This document shows positions 1 through 5,217 of a stretch of 5,217 bases of DNA, piece after piece. This DNA is from Rhodospirillales bacterium (GTDB taxonomy: Bacteria > Pseudomonadota > Alphaproteobacteria > Acetobacterales > Acetobacteraceae), in the NCBI GenBank assembly GCA_015654825.1, contig JAATGE010000440.1, forward strand, positions 1 through 5,217, written 5' to 3'. A program made the translations under genes and the position numbers. A model generated the notes under the pieces. That model saw only the letters and a program-made list of their open reading frames with translations, had not been told where the DNA came from and searched no databases. Each line of letters begins with the position of its first letter. Position 1 is the first letter of the stretch.

Positions 1-170
1 CGCTGCGCGGCTTCTCCTTGGCTTTTGGGCGAAGCCTGTAAATGTCATGGATTTTTCTGGCTTCGCCGTTTCCGCTAACGATTCTTTATTAATGGGGTCT
101 GGGGACTTGTCCCCGTCGTGCGCAGCACGCCTCCGGCGTGACGGGTCCAGGGCAGAGCCCTGGCCTTAAC
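1..170. other. Non-coding left flank rich in inverted repeats
   Basis: No convincing gene is seen here. It lies downstream of the hydrolase stop. It contains a 9-base inverted repeat (GGCGAAGCC at 28-36, GGCTTCGCC at 59-67), an A/T-rich stretch at about 80-93, and a dense set of stems from 101 to 163 described separately. On the minus strand an ATG at 48-46 opens a frame that runs off the left edge (starting MTFTGFAQKP) with no clear ribosome binding site. It could be the first 16 codons of a gene outside the window, but the evidence is too thin to call it. One plus-strand frame is also open from the edge to 169, with no protein-like character. Confidence 0.6.
101..163. repeat. Structured intergenic element with nested hairpins
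   Basis: Several perfect stems are packed into 63 bases. GGGGA/TCCCC (101-105, 110-114) closes a CTTG loop. CCCGTC/GACGGG (112-117, 140-145) encloses two small hairpins, GTGC-GCA-GCAC (118-128) and GCC-TCC-GGC (129-137). CCAGGGC-AGA-GCCCTGG (147-163) follows. The first stem and the outer stem share bases 112-114, so they are alternatives. The last stem lies 7 bases beyond the hydrolase stop codon and could stop or protect its transcript. No T-run follows it, so it is not a standard intrinsic terminator. Similar hairpins recur between genes of Acetobacteraceae as far as I recall, which suggests a dispersed REP-like element. Confidence 0.5.
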
Positions 171-1019
171 CTATCGCCCAAGCGGCTCCGGCAGCGCCCG
201 GCTCAGGCACCCCAGCACGAAGGGCGCCATCGGCGTCCCCGGATCGGAGAATGTCTGCGCCACCTCACCATGCGACAATCCGTGCGCCACGCCCGTTTCG
301 AAATTCGCCCCGGCCCGCCGCAGCGCCGCCTCGAACAGCGACGCCTGCTCGACAAATCGCGCATTGGTGTCGTCATGCAGCACGCAGATCCGCGGATGCA
401 CGCTGCTGCTCGCCAGCAGTTCGACCGGCGACAGATGCTTCCAGCTCACCGTATCGCGCCCGAACGCCGCCAGCGGCTTTTCCCGCGGGTAATGTGTCAG
501 GTTCGCCGTCACATCGAACACGCCGTCCATCGGAATGATCGCCGCCAGCCGCGCCGGATCCACCCCCGCGTTCTTCAAATACGACGCATCGGTCCCCAGC
601 AGCGCCACCATGTGTGCCCCGGAGGAATGGCCAAGCAGCGCGAACCTTGTTCCGTCGATACCCAGTTTTCCGGCGTTGGCCAGCAGGTAGGCAATCGCCC
701 GCGCCGCGTCCTCCGTTGCCCCCGCCGGGTCGGTTTGCGGCACCAGCCGGTAATCCACGCTCGCCAGCGCGTAGCCGGCATTGACGATCGGCCCCGCGAT
801 CTTGACCCCAAGGCGCTTATCGCCCGCCGACCAGCCCCCGCCATGCAGGAACACCACCAGCCGGTGCCGGCCCGGCGAGCTCGGCACGAACAGATCCAGT
901 GTCTGCAACGGGTCCGCCCCGTACGCGATATCGGCCCGCGTAGGCAGCACGCGCGCCGCCAGCCCGCCCTGCGCCGACGCCAGCACCAGAAAACCGGCCA
1001 GAATTGCGCGCCACATCAT
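171..1019 (-). CDS. Exported alpha/beta-hydrolase (esterase/carboxylesterase-like)
   Basis: This is a probable secreted or periplasmic serine esterase of the alpha/beta-hydrolase fold, close in style to the BD-FAE/Abhydrolase_3 carboxylesterases; the natural substrate cannot be told. With the ATG at 1019 the protein has 282 residues. An N-terminal signal peptide (MMWRAILAGFLVLASA, likely cut after LAA) is followed by the oxyanion-hole motif HGGGW at residues 59-63 and the nucleophile elbow GHSSG at 130-134 (Ser132). Likely triad partners are Asp216 or Asp217 in LHDD and His250 in GLSHGE. A GTG at 1061 would add 14 residues, but that puts a polar stretch with an acidic residue before the signal peptide, so I prefer 1019 (1016 is equally possible). 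Neither start has a clear ribosome binding site. It lies 99 bases downstream of copD on the same strand, and the TAG stop is followed by a strong hairpin. Confidence 0.85.
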   Translation of the reverse strand: MMWRAILAGFLVLASAQGGLAARVLPTRADIAYGADPLQTLDLFVPSSPGRHRLVVFLHGGGWSAGDKRLGVKIAGPIVNAGYALASVDYRLVPQTDPAGATEDAARAIAYLLANAGKLGIDGTRFALLGHSSGAHMVALLGTDASYLKNAGVDPARLAAIIPMDGVFDVTANLTHYPREKPLAAFGRDTVSWKHLSPVELLASSSVHPRICVLHDDTNARFVEQASLFEAALRRAGANFETGVAHGLSHGEVAQTFSDPGTPMAPFVLGCLSRALPEPLGR

Positions 1020-1085
1020 CGAACCAGCTTGCGTGTCACGCCCACCAAGGACAAGCCCCACGTCCGCCGTCGGTCGTCGCCTTAG

Positions 1086-1117
1086 CTGACAACTGACGCC
1101 TGACGCCTGACGCCTGA
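1086..1117. repeat. 7-base tandem repeat (CTGACGC) between copD and the hydrolase gene
   Basis: A tandem array of heptamers reads CTGACAA, then CTGACGC three times, then a partial CTGA, about 4.6 units in all. It starts immediately beyond the TGA stop of copD (1119-1121) in the gap before the hydrolase. A heptamer array of this kind can change copy number by slippage. Being outside both genes, a change would only alter the spacing or the leader of the hydrolase message. No stem-loop or promoter is evident within it. Confidence 0.85.
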
Positions 1118-1118
1118 A

Positions 1119-2756
1119 TCATGCCTCGCGATAAAACAGCAGCAGCAGCCCGATCACCACGAAACTCGCCGGCCACACCCAGGCAGCAATGCGCGCGGGC
1201 CGCCCCGGCAGCCGCAGCTCGAGCCACCGCGCCCACCCCGCGATAATCGCGGCCATCGCCAGCGGCGTGTGCGTCCACTCGATCAGCAGCTGATCCTTGA
1301 CGTTCGCAATCGCGTGCGTGTGGGTCAGCAGCAGCGCCCCCCCGCCGGCGCACACCAGCGGAAACACGTACGCCGCCCGCTTGTCCTTGATCCGCCCCGT
1401 CCGCACCGACCACTCGAACAGCCCGAACAGGATCGGCATCAACGCGAACACCCGATGCTGCACCACCTCCACGTCGCGCAGCGACTCGATCAGGCCGATC
1501 TGGCCCAGCGGCCAAACCTCCGGATCCGACCGCACCAGCAGGAACCCCGCGAGCCCCAGGAATACCAGCGGCCAATGCCTGGCCCACCGCGCACCGGCCT
1601 GGTTCAGCAGCGCCAGAACCCCGATCGCCAGCACGAAAATGCCCGACCAATTGTGGTTGTACTCCGACCACGCAATGTCGTCCGCATTGCGCGGCGGCAG
1701 GTCGCCCGAGCCCTCCACGAACGCCGCCCGCGGCTGCTCGGCCCGCGCCTCCGCCTCGCGGTCCAGCTGGATTTGCAGCGCCGGTATGCCCAGCAAATCG
1801 TGGTTCGGCGAGTGCAACCGCGGCGCCGCCGGCGAGAAATCGCGCGCCACAACCTCGGCCCACGTCGCGCGGTCCGCGGTCAAATCCACCCCGGGCGGCA
1901 CCGAAGTGAGGCTGGCCGCCGTGAAGAACAGCGTGAAGCCGATACCGATCTCCACCTCGGCAAACCGCCGCAGCCGCAGCACCGGCGCCTGCGGATCGCG
2001 CCGCAGCCGCTCCGTCACCAGGAAATTGCCGAACCCCAGCGCCAGCAGCATCAGGAACAGGCTGACCTTGGCGCCCACCATCACGCCGTACGCCGTGCCG
2101 TAAAACGCCTGCCAGCTACCGACATAGAACAACGTCATCACCAGGCCGCTGGCCAGGATGCAGCCGACCCCGGCCATCGACATGCGGCTGAAGCGGCCGC
2201 CGATATCGCGCAGCGCGCCGGCGTCCCGCAGCCTGCCGAGCGCCATGACGAAGCACGGAATGCCGCCGATCCACACCGCGGCGCCGAGCTGGTGCACGAA
2301 TTCCACCGCCAGCAGCACTGCGTTGTTGTCCAGGCGGGCGCGCGCGTGCGTGGTCAGCGTCGCCGCCGCCAGCTCCACGAAGCACACGGCCAGCAACGGC
2401 ACCGTGGCCGCGTCGCGCCACAGCAGCACCGCGAGCACGCCCGCCGCCGCCGCCTTCAGCAGCCCCGCGACCGCATAATCGGCACCCAGCGCATTGCCGA
2501 CCGAAAGATCGATCGTCGTCGTCAGCACCGCAGTCTGCAGCGCGATGTTGACCGCCTCGACCAGCACCAGCGCGACCGCGCTCGCGGCCGCGATCCCCGC
2601 GGTCCGCCGCACGATGTCGGCGCCCAGCGACGCGGCGAACGGCCTCGCCGCCAACACCAGGAAGAACGTGCCCCCCAGCGCCATCGACTGGCTGACGATC
2701 GCCAGCCCATGCAGGATAATGGCCAGGTAGCCGAACAGATCGACGAGCAGGCTCAC
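1119..2756 (-). CDS. copD: CopD-family copper resistance/transport membrane protein, double-length
   Basis: This is an inner-membrane protein that works with CopC in copper uptake or tolerance. The 545 residues are almost wholly hydrophobic helices. About eight segments lie between residues 4 and 287, matching the usual CopD/PcoD size of roughly 300 residues, with His16 and His155 in the membrane part (EFVHQLGAAVWIGG). A polar loop at about 288-368 carries His315, His319 and His368. About six further helices at 369-542 form an extra C-terminal half with conserved-looking histidines in QHRVFA (His434), THTHAI (479, 481) and EWTHTP (496). The start is a GTG 3 bases after the copC stop. It has no good ribosome binding site, so translation is probably coupled to copC. 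Family assignment is firm from the architecture and the copC pairing. The role of the C-terminal half is unknown. Confidence 0.88.
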   Translation of the reverse strand: MSLLVDLFGYLAIILHGLAIVSQSMALGGTFFLVLAARPFAASLGADIVRRTAGIAAASAVALVLVEAVNIALQTAVLTTTIDLSVGNALGADYAVAGLLKAAAAGVLAVLLWRDAATVPLLAVCFVELAAATLTTHARARLDNNAVLLAVEFVHQLGAAVWIGGIPCFVMALGRLRDAGALRDIGGRFSRMSMAGVGCILASGLVMTLFYVGSWQAFYGTAYGVMVGAKVSLFLMLLALGFGNFLVTERLRRDPQAPVLRLRRFAEVEIGIGFTLFFTAASLTSVPPGVDLTADRATWAEVVARDFSPAAPRLHSPNHDLLGIPALQIQLDREAEARAEQPRAAFVEGSGDLPPRNADDIAWSEYNHNWSGIFVLAIGVLALLNQAGARWARHWPLVFLGLAGFLLVRSDPEVWPLGQIGLIESLRDVEVVQHRVFALMPILFGLFEWSVRTGRIKDKRAAYVFPLVCAGGGALLLTHTHAIANVKDQLLIEWTHTPLAMAAIIAGWARWLELRLPGRPARIAAWVWPASFVVIGLLLLFYREA

Positions 2757-2759
2757 GGC

Positions 2760-3116
2760 TCAGGGCGCATCCACGCTGAACGGCACGCTGCCGCGGGTGA
2801 TATGGCCATCGAGCGCCAGCACCTGCCAGCGCAGCGTGTAAGCCCCGGGGACGACGGTCGCATCGGCCACCAGCATCGCATCCGTATCGCCGCGATGCAC
2901 GGCCAGGCGCGCGGGGCCTCCGCCGGGGCCGCTCAGCGTCAGCTTGGAGCGGCTGACATCGATCCGGCTATTATAGCGGAACTTCACCGCCAGTGCCCCC
3001 GCCGGCAGATGCGCGTTCGGCGCCGGCATGCTATCCACCAGAACCGCGTGAGCGAAACACGGCGTCGCCGCCAGCGACAGCAACAGCGGCGACATCAGCT
3101 TCAATAGGCGAGGCAT
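2760..3116 (-). CDS. copC: CopC periplasmic copper-binding protein
   Basis: This is a small periplasmic beta-sandwich protein that binds Cu(II) and is thought to pass copper to CopD. It has 118 residues, the family's normal size. A signal peptide (about residues 1-22, ending PCFA) is cut before His23, giving the mature N-terminus HAVLVDS with histidine first, as the copper site requires. The C-terminal motif DGHITRG supplies Asp103 and His105, which with His23 make the usual Cu(II) site (mature positions 1, 81, 83). The Met-rich loop that binds Cu(I) in the Pseudomonas syringae and PcoC proteins is absent, so this looks like the single-site, Cu(II)-only class. The ATG start has only a weak GGA upstream. 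An in-frame ATG at residue 8 would still leave a short signal peptide. It is the first gene of the run leading into copD. Confidence 0.93.
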   Translation of the reverse strand: MPRLLKLMSPLLLSLAATPCFAHAVLVDSMPAPNAHLPAGALAVKFRYNSRIDVSRSKLTLSGPGGGPARLAVHRGDTDAMLVADATVVPGAYTLRWQVLALDGHITRGSVPFSVDAP

Positions 3117-3200
3117 TGCGGTTCCATCGGTGGGGCGCGGGCGCGCTCGTCTAGAAGCCGCTTGGCGTCATGTCCACGTTTGGCTCAGTTGGGCACGCTG

Positions 3201-3217
3201 CAACCCTGCAGGGGTTG
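3201..3217. promoter_or_regulatory. Candidate operator: 17-base dyad CAACCC-TGCAG-GGGTTG
   Basis: A perfect 6-base inverted repeat (CAACCC at 3201-3206, GGGTTG at 3212-3217) surrounds a 5-base centre that is itself nearly palindromic. It sits 84 bases upstream of copC and 51 bases upstream of the lipoprotein start, a position from which it could control either gene. C-run/G-run dyads are known among operators of metal sensors such as CsoR/RcnR and MerR-type proteins, but the sequence alone does not show which factor, if any, binds. No regulator gene is present in the window. Confidence 0.35.
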
Positions 3218-3253
3218 AATAAGTTGCGCCAAGTACCGAAACCGGGCGCGGAT

Positions 3254-3259
3254 GAGGAG
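3254..3259 (+). promoter_or_regulatory. Strong ribosome binding site (GAGGAG) of the small lipoprotein gene
   Basis: GAGGAG lies 9 bases before the ATG at 3269. It decides this start over the upstream in-frame ATG at 3170 and is the main evidence, with the lipobox, that so short a frame is a real gene. Confidence 0.8.
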
Positions 3260-3268
3260 TTGGTAATC

Positions 3269-3394
3269 ATGAGGCGTACCATTGCATTCCTGCTGGTGGC
3301 CGGGCTGGCGTTGTCCACGGCCGGCTGCGCTTGCCGGGGTGGCGGCATCGGGCCGCGTGGCGGGGTTCATCCTGGGCGGTGCTGGATTTGGTAG
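3269..3394 (+). CDS. Very small glycine-rich lipoprotein, possibly frameshifted at its end
   Basis: The predicted product has 41 residues. A basic start (MRRT), a hydrophobic stretch and the lipobox LSTAGC put the lipidated Cys at residue 20. Alanine follows it, so outer-membrane sorting is expected. Only about 21 residues remain after the Cys, with a glycine-rich part (RGGGIGPRGG) and an odd tail (HPGRCWIW). In size and layout it recalls entericidin-type lipoproteins, but I see no specific similarity and do not recognise a family. Dropping one G from the run at 3362-3365 would change the tail to FILGGAGFGR, ending in TAA at 3396-3398, which looks more natural for a glycine-rich membrane peptide. 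The gene is the only plus-strand gene here, diverging from copC and converging on the amidohydrolase. Confidence 0.6.
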   Translation: MRRTIAFLLVAGLALSTAGCACRGGGIGPRGGVHPGRCWIW

Positions 3395-3407
3395 GTAAGA
3401 AAAAGCA

Positions 3408-3427
3408 CTTCTTTTTGAAAAAAGAAG
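3408..3427. terminator. Bidirectional terminator-like stem between convergent genes
   Basis: CTTCTTTTT (3408-3416) and AAAAAGAAG (3419-3427) form a perfect 9-base stem around a 2-base centre, or 8 bases with a TGAA loop. It lies 13 bases past the lipoprotein stop and 16 bases past the amidohydrolase stop. Read leftward, it is followed by TGCTTTTTC, a T-rich tail that suits termination of the amidohydrolase message. Read rightward, it is followed by an A-run and CTTTTG, which is less typical. The stem is A/T-rich and so weaker than the usual GC-rich terminator. I recall very similar sequences after genes in Acetobacteraceae. Confidence 0.6.
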
Positions 3428-3443
3428 CAAAAACTTTTGTATG

Positions 3444-4724
3444 TTAGCGGATCAGCGTGCCGCCCTTCATTACTCCGGCTACATGTTCCAGGACGGTGAT
3501 GTCGGTCATCGCGTCGCCGCTTACGGCTACCAGATCGGCGTAGCGGCCGGGTTCCACCGCGCCCACGTCCTTTTGCCAGCCTAGCAACTCGGCGGACGTA
3601 ACGGTCGCCGCCTGAATCGCCTGCATCGGCGTCATGCCGTAACGCACCATGTAGGCGAACTGCCGCGCGTTGATGCCGTGCGGAAATACCCCGGCATCGG
3701 TGCCGAACGTCAGCTTTACGCCGGCCTGCACCGCATTGCGGAACGCCGCCCGCTGCGCGTCGGTGGTCTCGCGGTTCTTGCGCAGGATATTGGCGGACCA
3801 ACCCTCCCGCCGGCCCTCCTGCTCGATGTAATCGCCGTCATAAATGTCCATGTCGAGGTAGGTGCCGTGCGCGCGGGCCATCGTAATGCCCTCGTAATCG
3901 ATCAGCGACGCGTGCTCGATCGCGCGCACCCCGGCCCGGATCGCCGCCTTGATCCCTTCCGCGCCATGCGCATGTGCCGCCACCCAACTCCCGTGCTTGG
4001 CCGCTTCCTCGACCGCGGCCCGCATTTCGTCCTCGGTCAGCTCCTGGTGCCCGGGCTCCGTGCCCTCGGCCAGAACAGCGCCGGTCGCAATGATCTTGAT
4101 CGAATCGACGCCGTGCCGAAACAGGTAATCCACCTTGCGCCTGGTATCCTCCGGACTGCTTACGATACCGACATGCATTTCCGGCGGCACCGTAACCCCC
4201 GCCGGCGCCCCATCCACGTCGCCGCCGCCACCCTTGATCGTAATATACGCGCCGACCACGTTCATCCGCGGGCCCTCCACCCAGCCGCGATTGATCGCGT
4301 TGCGCAACGCCACATCGGTGAACGCCTGATAGCAGCCCACGTCATGCACCGTCGTAAAACCGGCCCGCAGCGTCTTGCGCGCATGCGCGGCGCCCACCAA
4401 TGCGACGTCCTGCGCAGAATGCAGCAGCGCCTCCGCGTCGTTGCTGGTCTGCTCCCAATCGGCAATGTGCGTGTGCATGTCGATCAAGCCCGGCAGCACC
4501 ATGTAGTGCGACCAGTCGGTGACCGCACCGTCGGTCGGCGCCGCCACCCATTTCGTCACCGCCTCGATGCGTCCGTCCTTCACCCGGATAAGCTGGTTGA
4601 CCAGCACCGTGCCATGCACGACATCCACCAGCCGTCCGGCGTGCACGTAACTGGTTTCCGCCGCCGCCGGCGCCGCCAGCAAAACGAAACCGGCGATGAG
4701 CCGCGATAGTCCGTTGCGCATCAT
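3444..4724 (-). CDS. Exported metal-dependent amidohydrolase (imidazolonepropionase/Xaa-dipeptidase-like)
   Basis: This is a hydrolase of the amidohydrolase superfamily, probably periplasmic, acting on an amide or peptide-like bond; the substrate is not evident. The 426 residues begin with a signal peptide (about 1-22, ending APAAA). The family's metal site is complete: HxH in DMHTH (His84, His86), Lys210 in VDSIK as the likely carboxylated bridging lysine, His in HAHG (251/253), His271 in EHAS, and Asp343 in FGTDAG. A C-terminal beta-sandwich ends at GAVEPGRYADLV, typical of the group. Experimentally studied relatives with this ligand set cleave Xaa-Arg/Lys dipeptides or N-acyl amino acids, which is a possibility only. 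The ATG at 4724 overlaps the oxidoreductase stop in ATGA. A second ATG at 4721 is better spaced (6 bases) from GAGGGG and may be the one used. Confidence 0.88.
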   Translation of the reverse strand: MMRNGLSRLIAGFVLLAAPAAAETSYVHAGRLVDVVHGTVLVNQLIRVKDGRIEAVTKWVAAPTDGAVTDWSHYMVLPGLIDMHTHIADWEQTSNDAEALLHSAQDVALVGAAHARKTLRAGFTTVHDVGCYQAFTDVALRNAINRGWVEGPRMNVVGAYITIKGGGGDVDGAPAGVTVPPEMHVGIVSSPEDTRRKVDYLFRHGVDSIKIIATGAVLAEGTEPGHQELTEDEMRAAVEEAAKHGSWVAAHAHGAEGIKAAIRAGVRAIEHASLIDYEGITMARAHGTYLDMDIYDGDYIEQEGRREGWSANILRKNRETTDAQRAAFRNAVQAGVKLTFGTDAGVFPHGINARQFAYMVRYGMTPMQAIQAATVTSAELLGWQKDVGAVEPGRYADLVAVSGDAMTDITVLEHVAGVMKGGTLIR

Positions 4725-5217
4725 TCACCCCTCAGCGCCAGCCGCCACCGCACGCCGCGGTCATGGTCGCGGCTGATTTCGCGCGCTGCGTTATGCCCCG
4801 GCATGCCGGAAACCCCGCCGCCCGGATGCGTGCCCGCGCCGCACATGTAAAGCCCCGCGATCGGTGCCCGGTAACTCCCGTGGCCCAGGATCGGCCGCGC
4901 CGCCCAAAGCTGATCGAGCGACATGTTGCCATGCATGATGTCCCCGCCGATCAACCCGAATTTCTCCTCCAGGTCCGCGGGCGACAGGGAAACCCGCCCC
5001 AACACCGACTGCCGGAAATTTGGTGCGAACCGCGTCACCGTTTCGATCATCAGGTCCGCCACCTCCTCGCGCGCATCCGCCCAGGAAAGCCCGGCAAGTT
5101 CCGGCGCGACCTGCTGGCAGAACAGGCTGGCCACATGTTGCCCCGGCGGCGTCAGCGTATCATCCACGGTGCTCGGGATCAGCATTTCCACGATCGGCTC
5201 CCGCGACCAGCCGAACC
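4721..5217 (-). CDS. FAD-dependent oxidoreductase, phytoene-dehydrogenase/PYROXD2 type (C-terminal part)
   Basis: Only the last 164 residues are present. The frame stays open to the right edge (FGWSREPIVEMLIPS at the edge), so the gene begins outside the window; a GTG at 5191 is internal, not a start. The part seen contains GDIMHGNMSLDQLW at 4904-4945 and the C-terminal FAD-contacting motif GLYMCGAGTHPGGG at 4814-4855, followed by GMPGHNAARE. Both are characteristic of the phytoene desaturase/carotenoid isomerase-like family and its PYROXD2 branch, whose full proteins are about 500-550 residues with an N-terminal Rossmann FAD domain. No carotenoid genes are nearby, so a role outside carotenoid synthesis is likely. 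The stop overlaps the start of the amidohydrolase by 4 bases, so the two are made from one message. Confidence 0.88.
   Translation of the reverse strand, partial: FGWSREPIVEMLIPSTVDDTLTPPGQHVASLFCQQVAPELAGLSWADAREEVADLMIETVTRFAPNFRQSVLGRVSLSPADLEEKFGLIGGDIMHGNMSLDQLWAARPILGHGSYRAPIAGLYMCGAGTHPGGGVSGMPGHNAAREISRDHDRGVRWRLALRGE
4728..4733 (-). promoter_or_regulatory. Ribosome binding site (GAGGGG) inside the end of the oxidoreductase gene
   Basis: On the minus strand GAGGGG precedes the ATG at 4724 by 3 bases and the ATG at 4721 by 6. The second spacing is nearer normal, favouring initiation at the second of the two adjacent ATG codons. Lying within the last codons of the upstream gene, it supports coupled translation. 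Confidence 0.6.

Larger units (their letters stand above)
3117..3268. other. Divergent intergenic region between copC and the lipoprotein gene
   Basis: These 152 bases must hold the promoters for copC (leftward) and the small lipoprotein gene (rightward). I cannot identify a good sigma-70 -35/-10 pair on either strand. The clearest signals are the dyad at 3201-3217 and the ribosome binding site at 3254-3259. A reading frame from an ATG at 3170 runs into the lipoprotein gene, but its extra 33 residues are polar and would bury the signal peptide, so they are not taken as coding. Confidence 0.55.

Noticed and set aside
1..48. Start of a minus-strand gene (MTFTGFAQKP...) running off the left edge
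   Set aside because: Only 16 codons are visible, with no clear ribosome binding site and no recognisable sequence.
138..1085. A 315-codon plus-strand frame opposite the hydrolase
   Set aside because: Arg/Pro/His-rich composition with no domain; the minus-strand frame has a signal peptide and a full esterase motif set.
1269..3107. A 612-codon open frame on the plus strand across copD and copC
   Set aside because: It is the antisense shadow of two well-supported genes; its product is an Arg/Gln/His-rich low-complexity chain, as expected from GC-rich third positions read backwards.
3189..3221. TTGGGC with a TGAATA-like -10 as a promoter around the dyad
   Set aside because: The -10 match is poor and the spacer of about 20-21 bases is too long for a normal sigma-70 promoter; a MerR-type long-spacer promoter cannot be shown from this.
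3170..3268. N-terminal extension of the lipoprotein from the ATG at 3170
   Set aside because: It would place 33 polar residues before the signal peptide and overlaps the dyad; the strong GAGGAG site fits the ATG at 3269.
3185..3430. An 81-codon minus-strand frame across the lipoprotein region
   Set aside because: It has no domain, no ribosome binding site, and crosses the terminator-like stem and the divergent promoter region.
3678..4709. A 343-codon plus-strand frame opposite the amidohydrolase
   Set aside because: Same antisense effect; the opposite strand carries the complete metal-ligand set of the amidohydrolase family.

Overview
The window looks like high-GC chromosomal DNA from an alphaproteobacterium, most likely Acetobacteraceae or a near relative. 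This is an inference from base composition, from the style of the proteins, and from two kinds of intergenic sequence that I recall (not searched) as common in that family: the CCAGGGC-AGA-GCCCTGG hairpin at the left and the A/T-only-looped CTTCTTTTT/AAAAAGAAG stem near 3408-3427. I see no rRNA, tRNA, CRISPR array, insertion sequence or phage gene.

Layout. Bases 1-170 are non-coding and rich in inverted repeats. Bases 171-3116 hold three genes on the minus strand, read right to left: copC (periplasmic copper-binding protein), a double-length copD (copper-transport membrane protein) beginning 3 bases after copC, and, after a 99-base gap carrying a 7-base tandem repeat, an exported alpha/beta-hydrolase. 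Bases 3117-3268 form a divergent intergenic region with a 17-base dyad that could be an operator. Bases 3269-3394 hold a very small plus-strand lipoprotein gene with a strong ribosome binding site. It converges on the next block across a bidirectional terminator-like stem. Bases 3444-5217 hold a minus-strand pair: an exported amidohydrolase whose start overlaps the stop of an FAD-dependent oxidoreductase of the phytoene-dehydrogenase/PYROXD2 type, whose 5' part lies beyond the right edge.

How the genes fit together. CopC and CopD very probably act as one copper-handling unit, CopC binding Cu(II) in the periplasm and CopD handling it in the inner membrane. The esterase-like gene is downstream on the same strand but need not be functionally linked. 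The oxidoreductase and amidohydrolase are translationally coupled and may serve one catabolic pathway, with the substrate unknown. I found no convincing novel multi-gene system. The points most worth a second look are the extra C-terminal membrane half of CopD, the lipoprotein gene with a possible one-base frameshift, the dyad between copC and the lipoprotein gene, and the structured repeat at the left edge.
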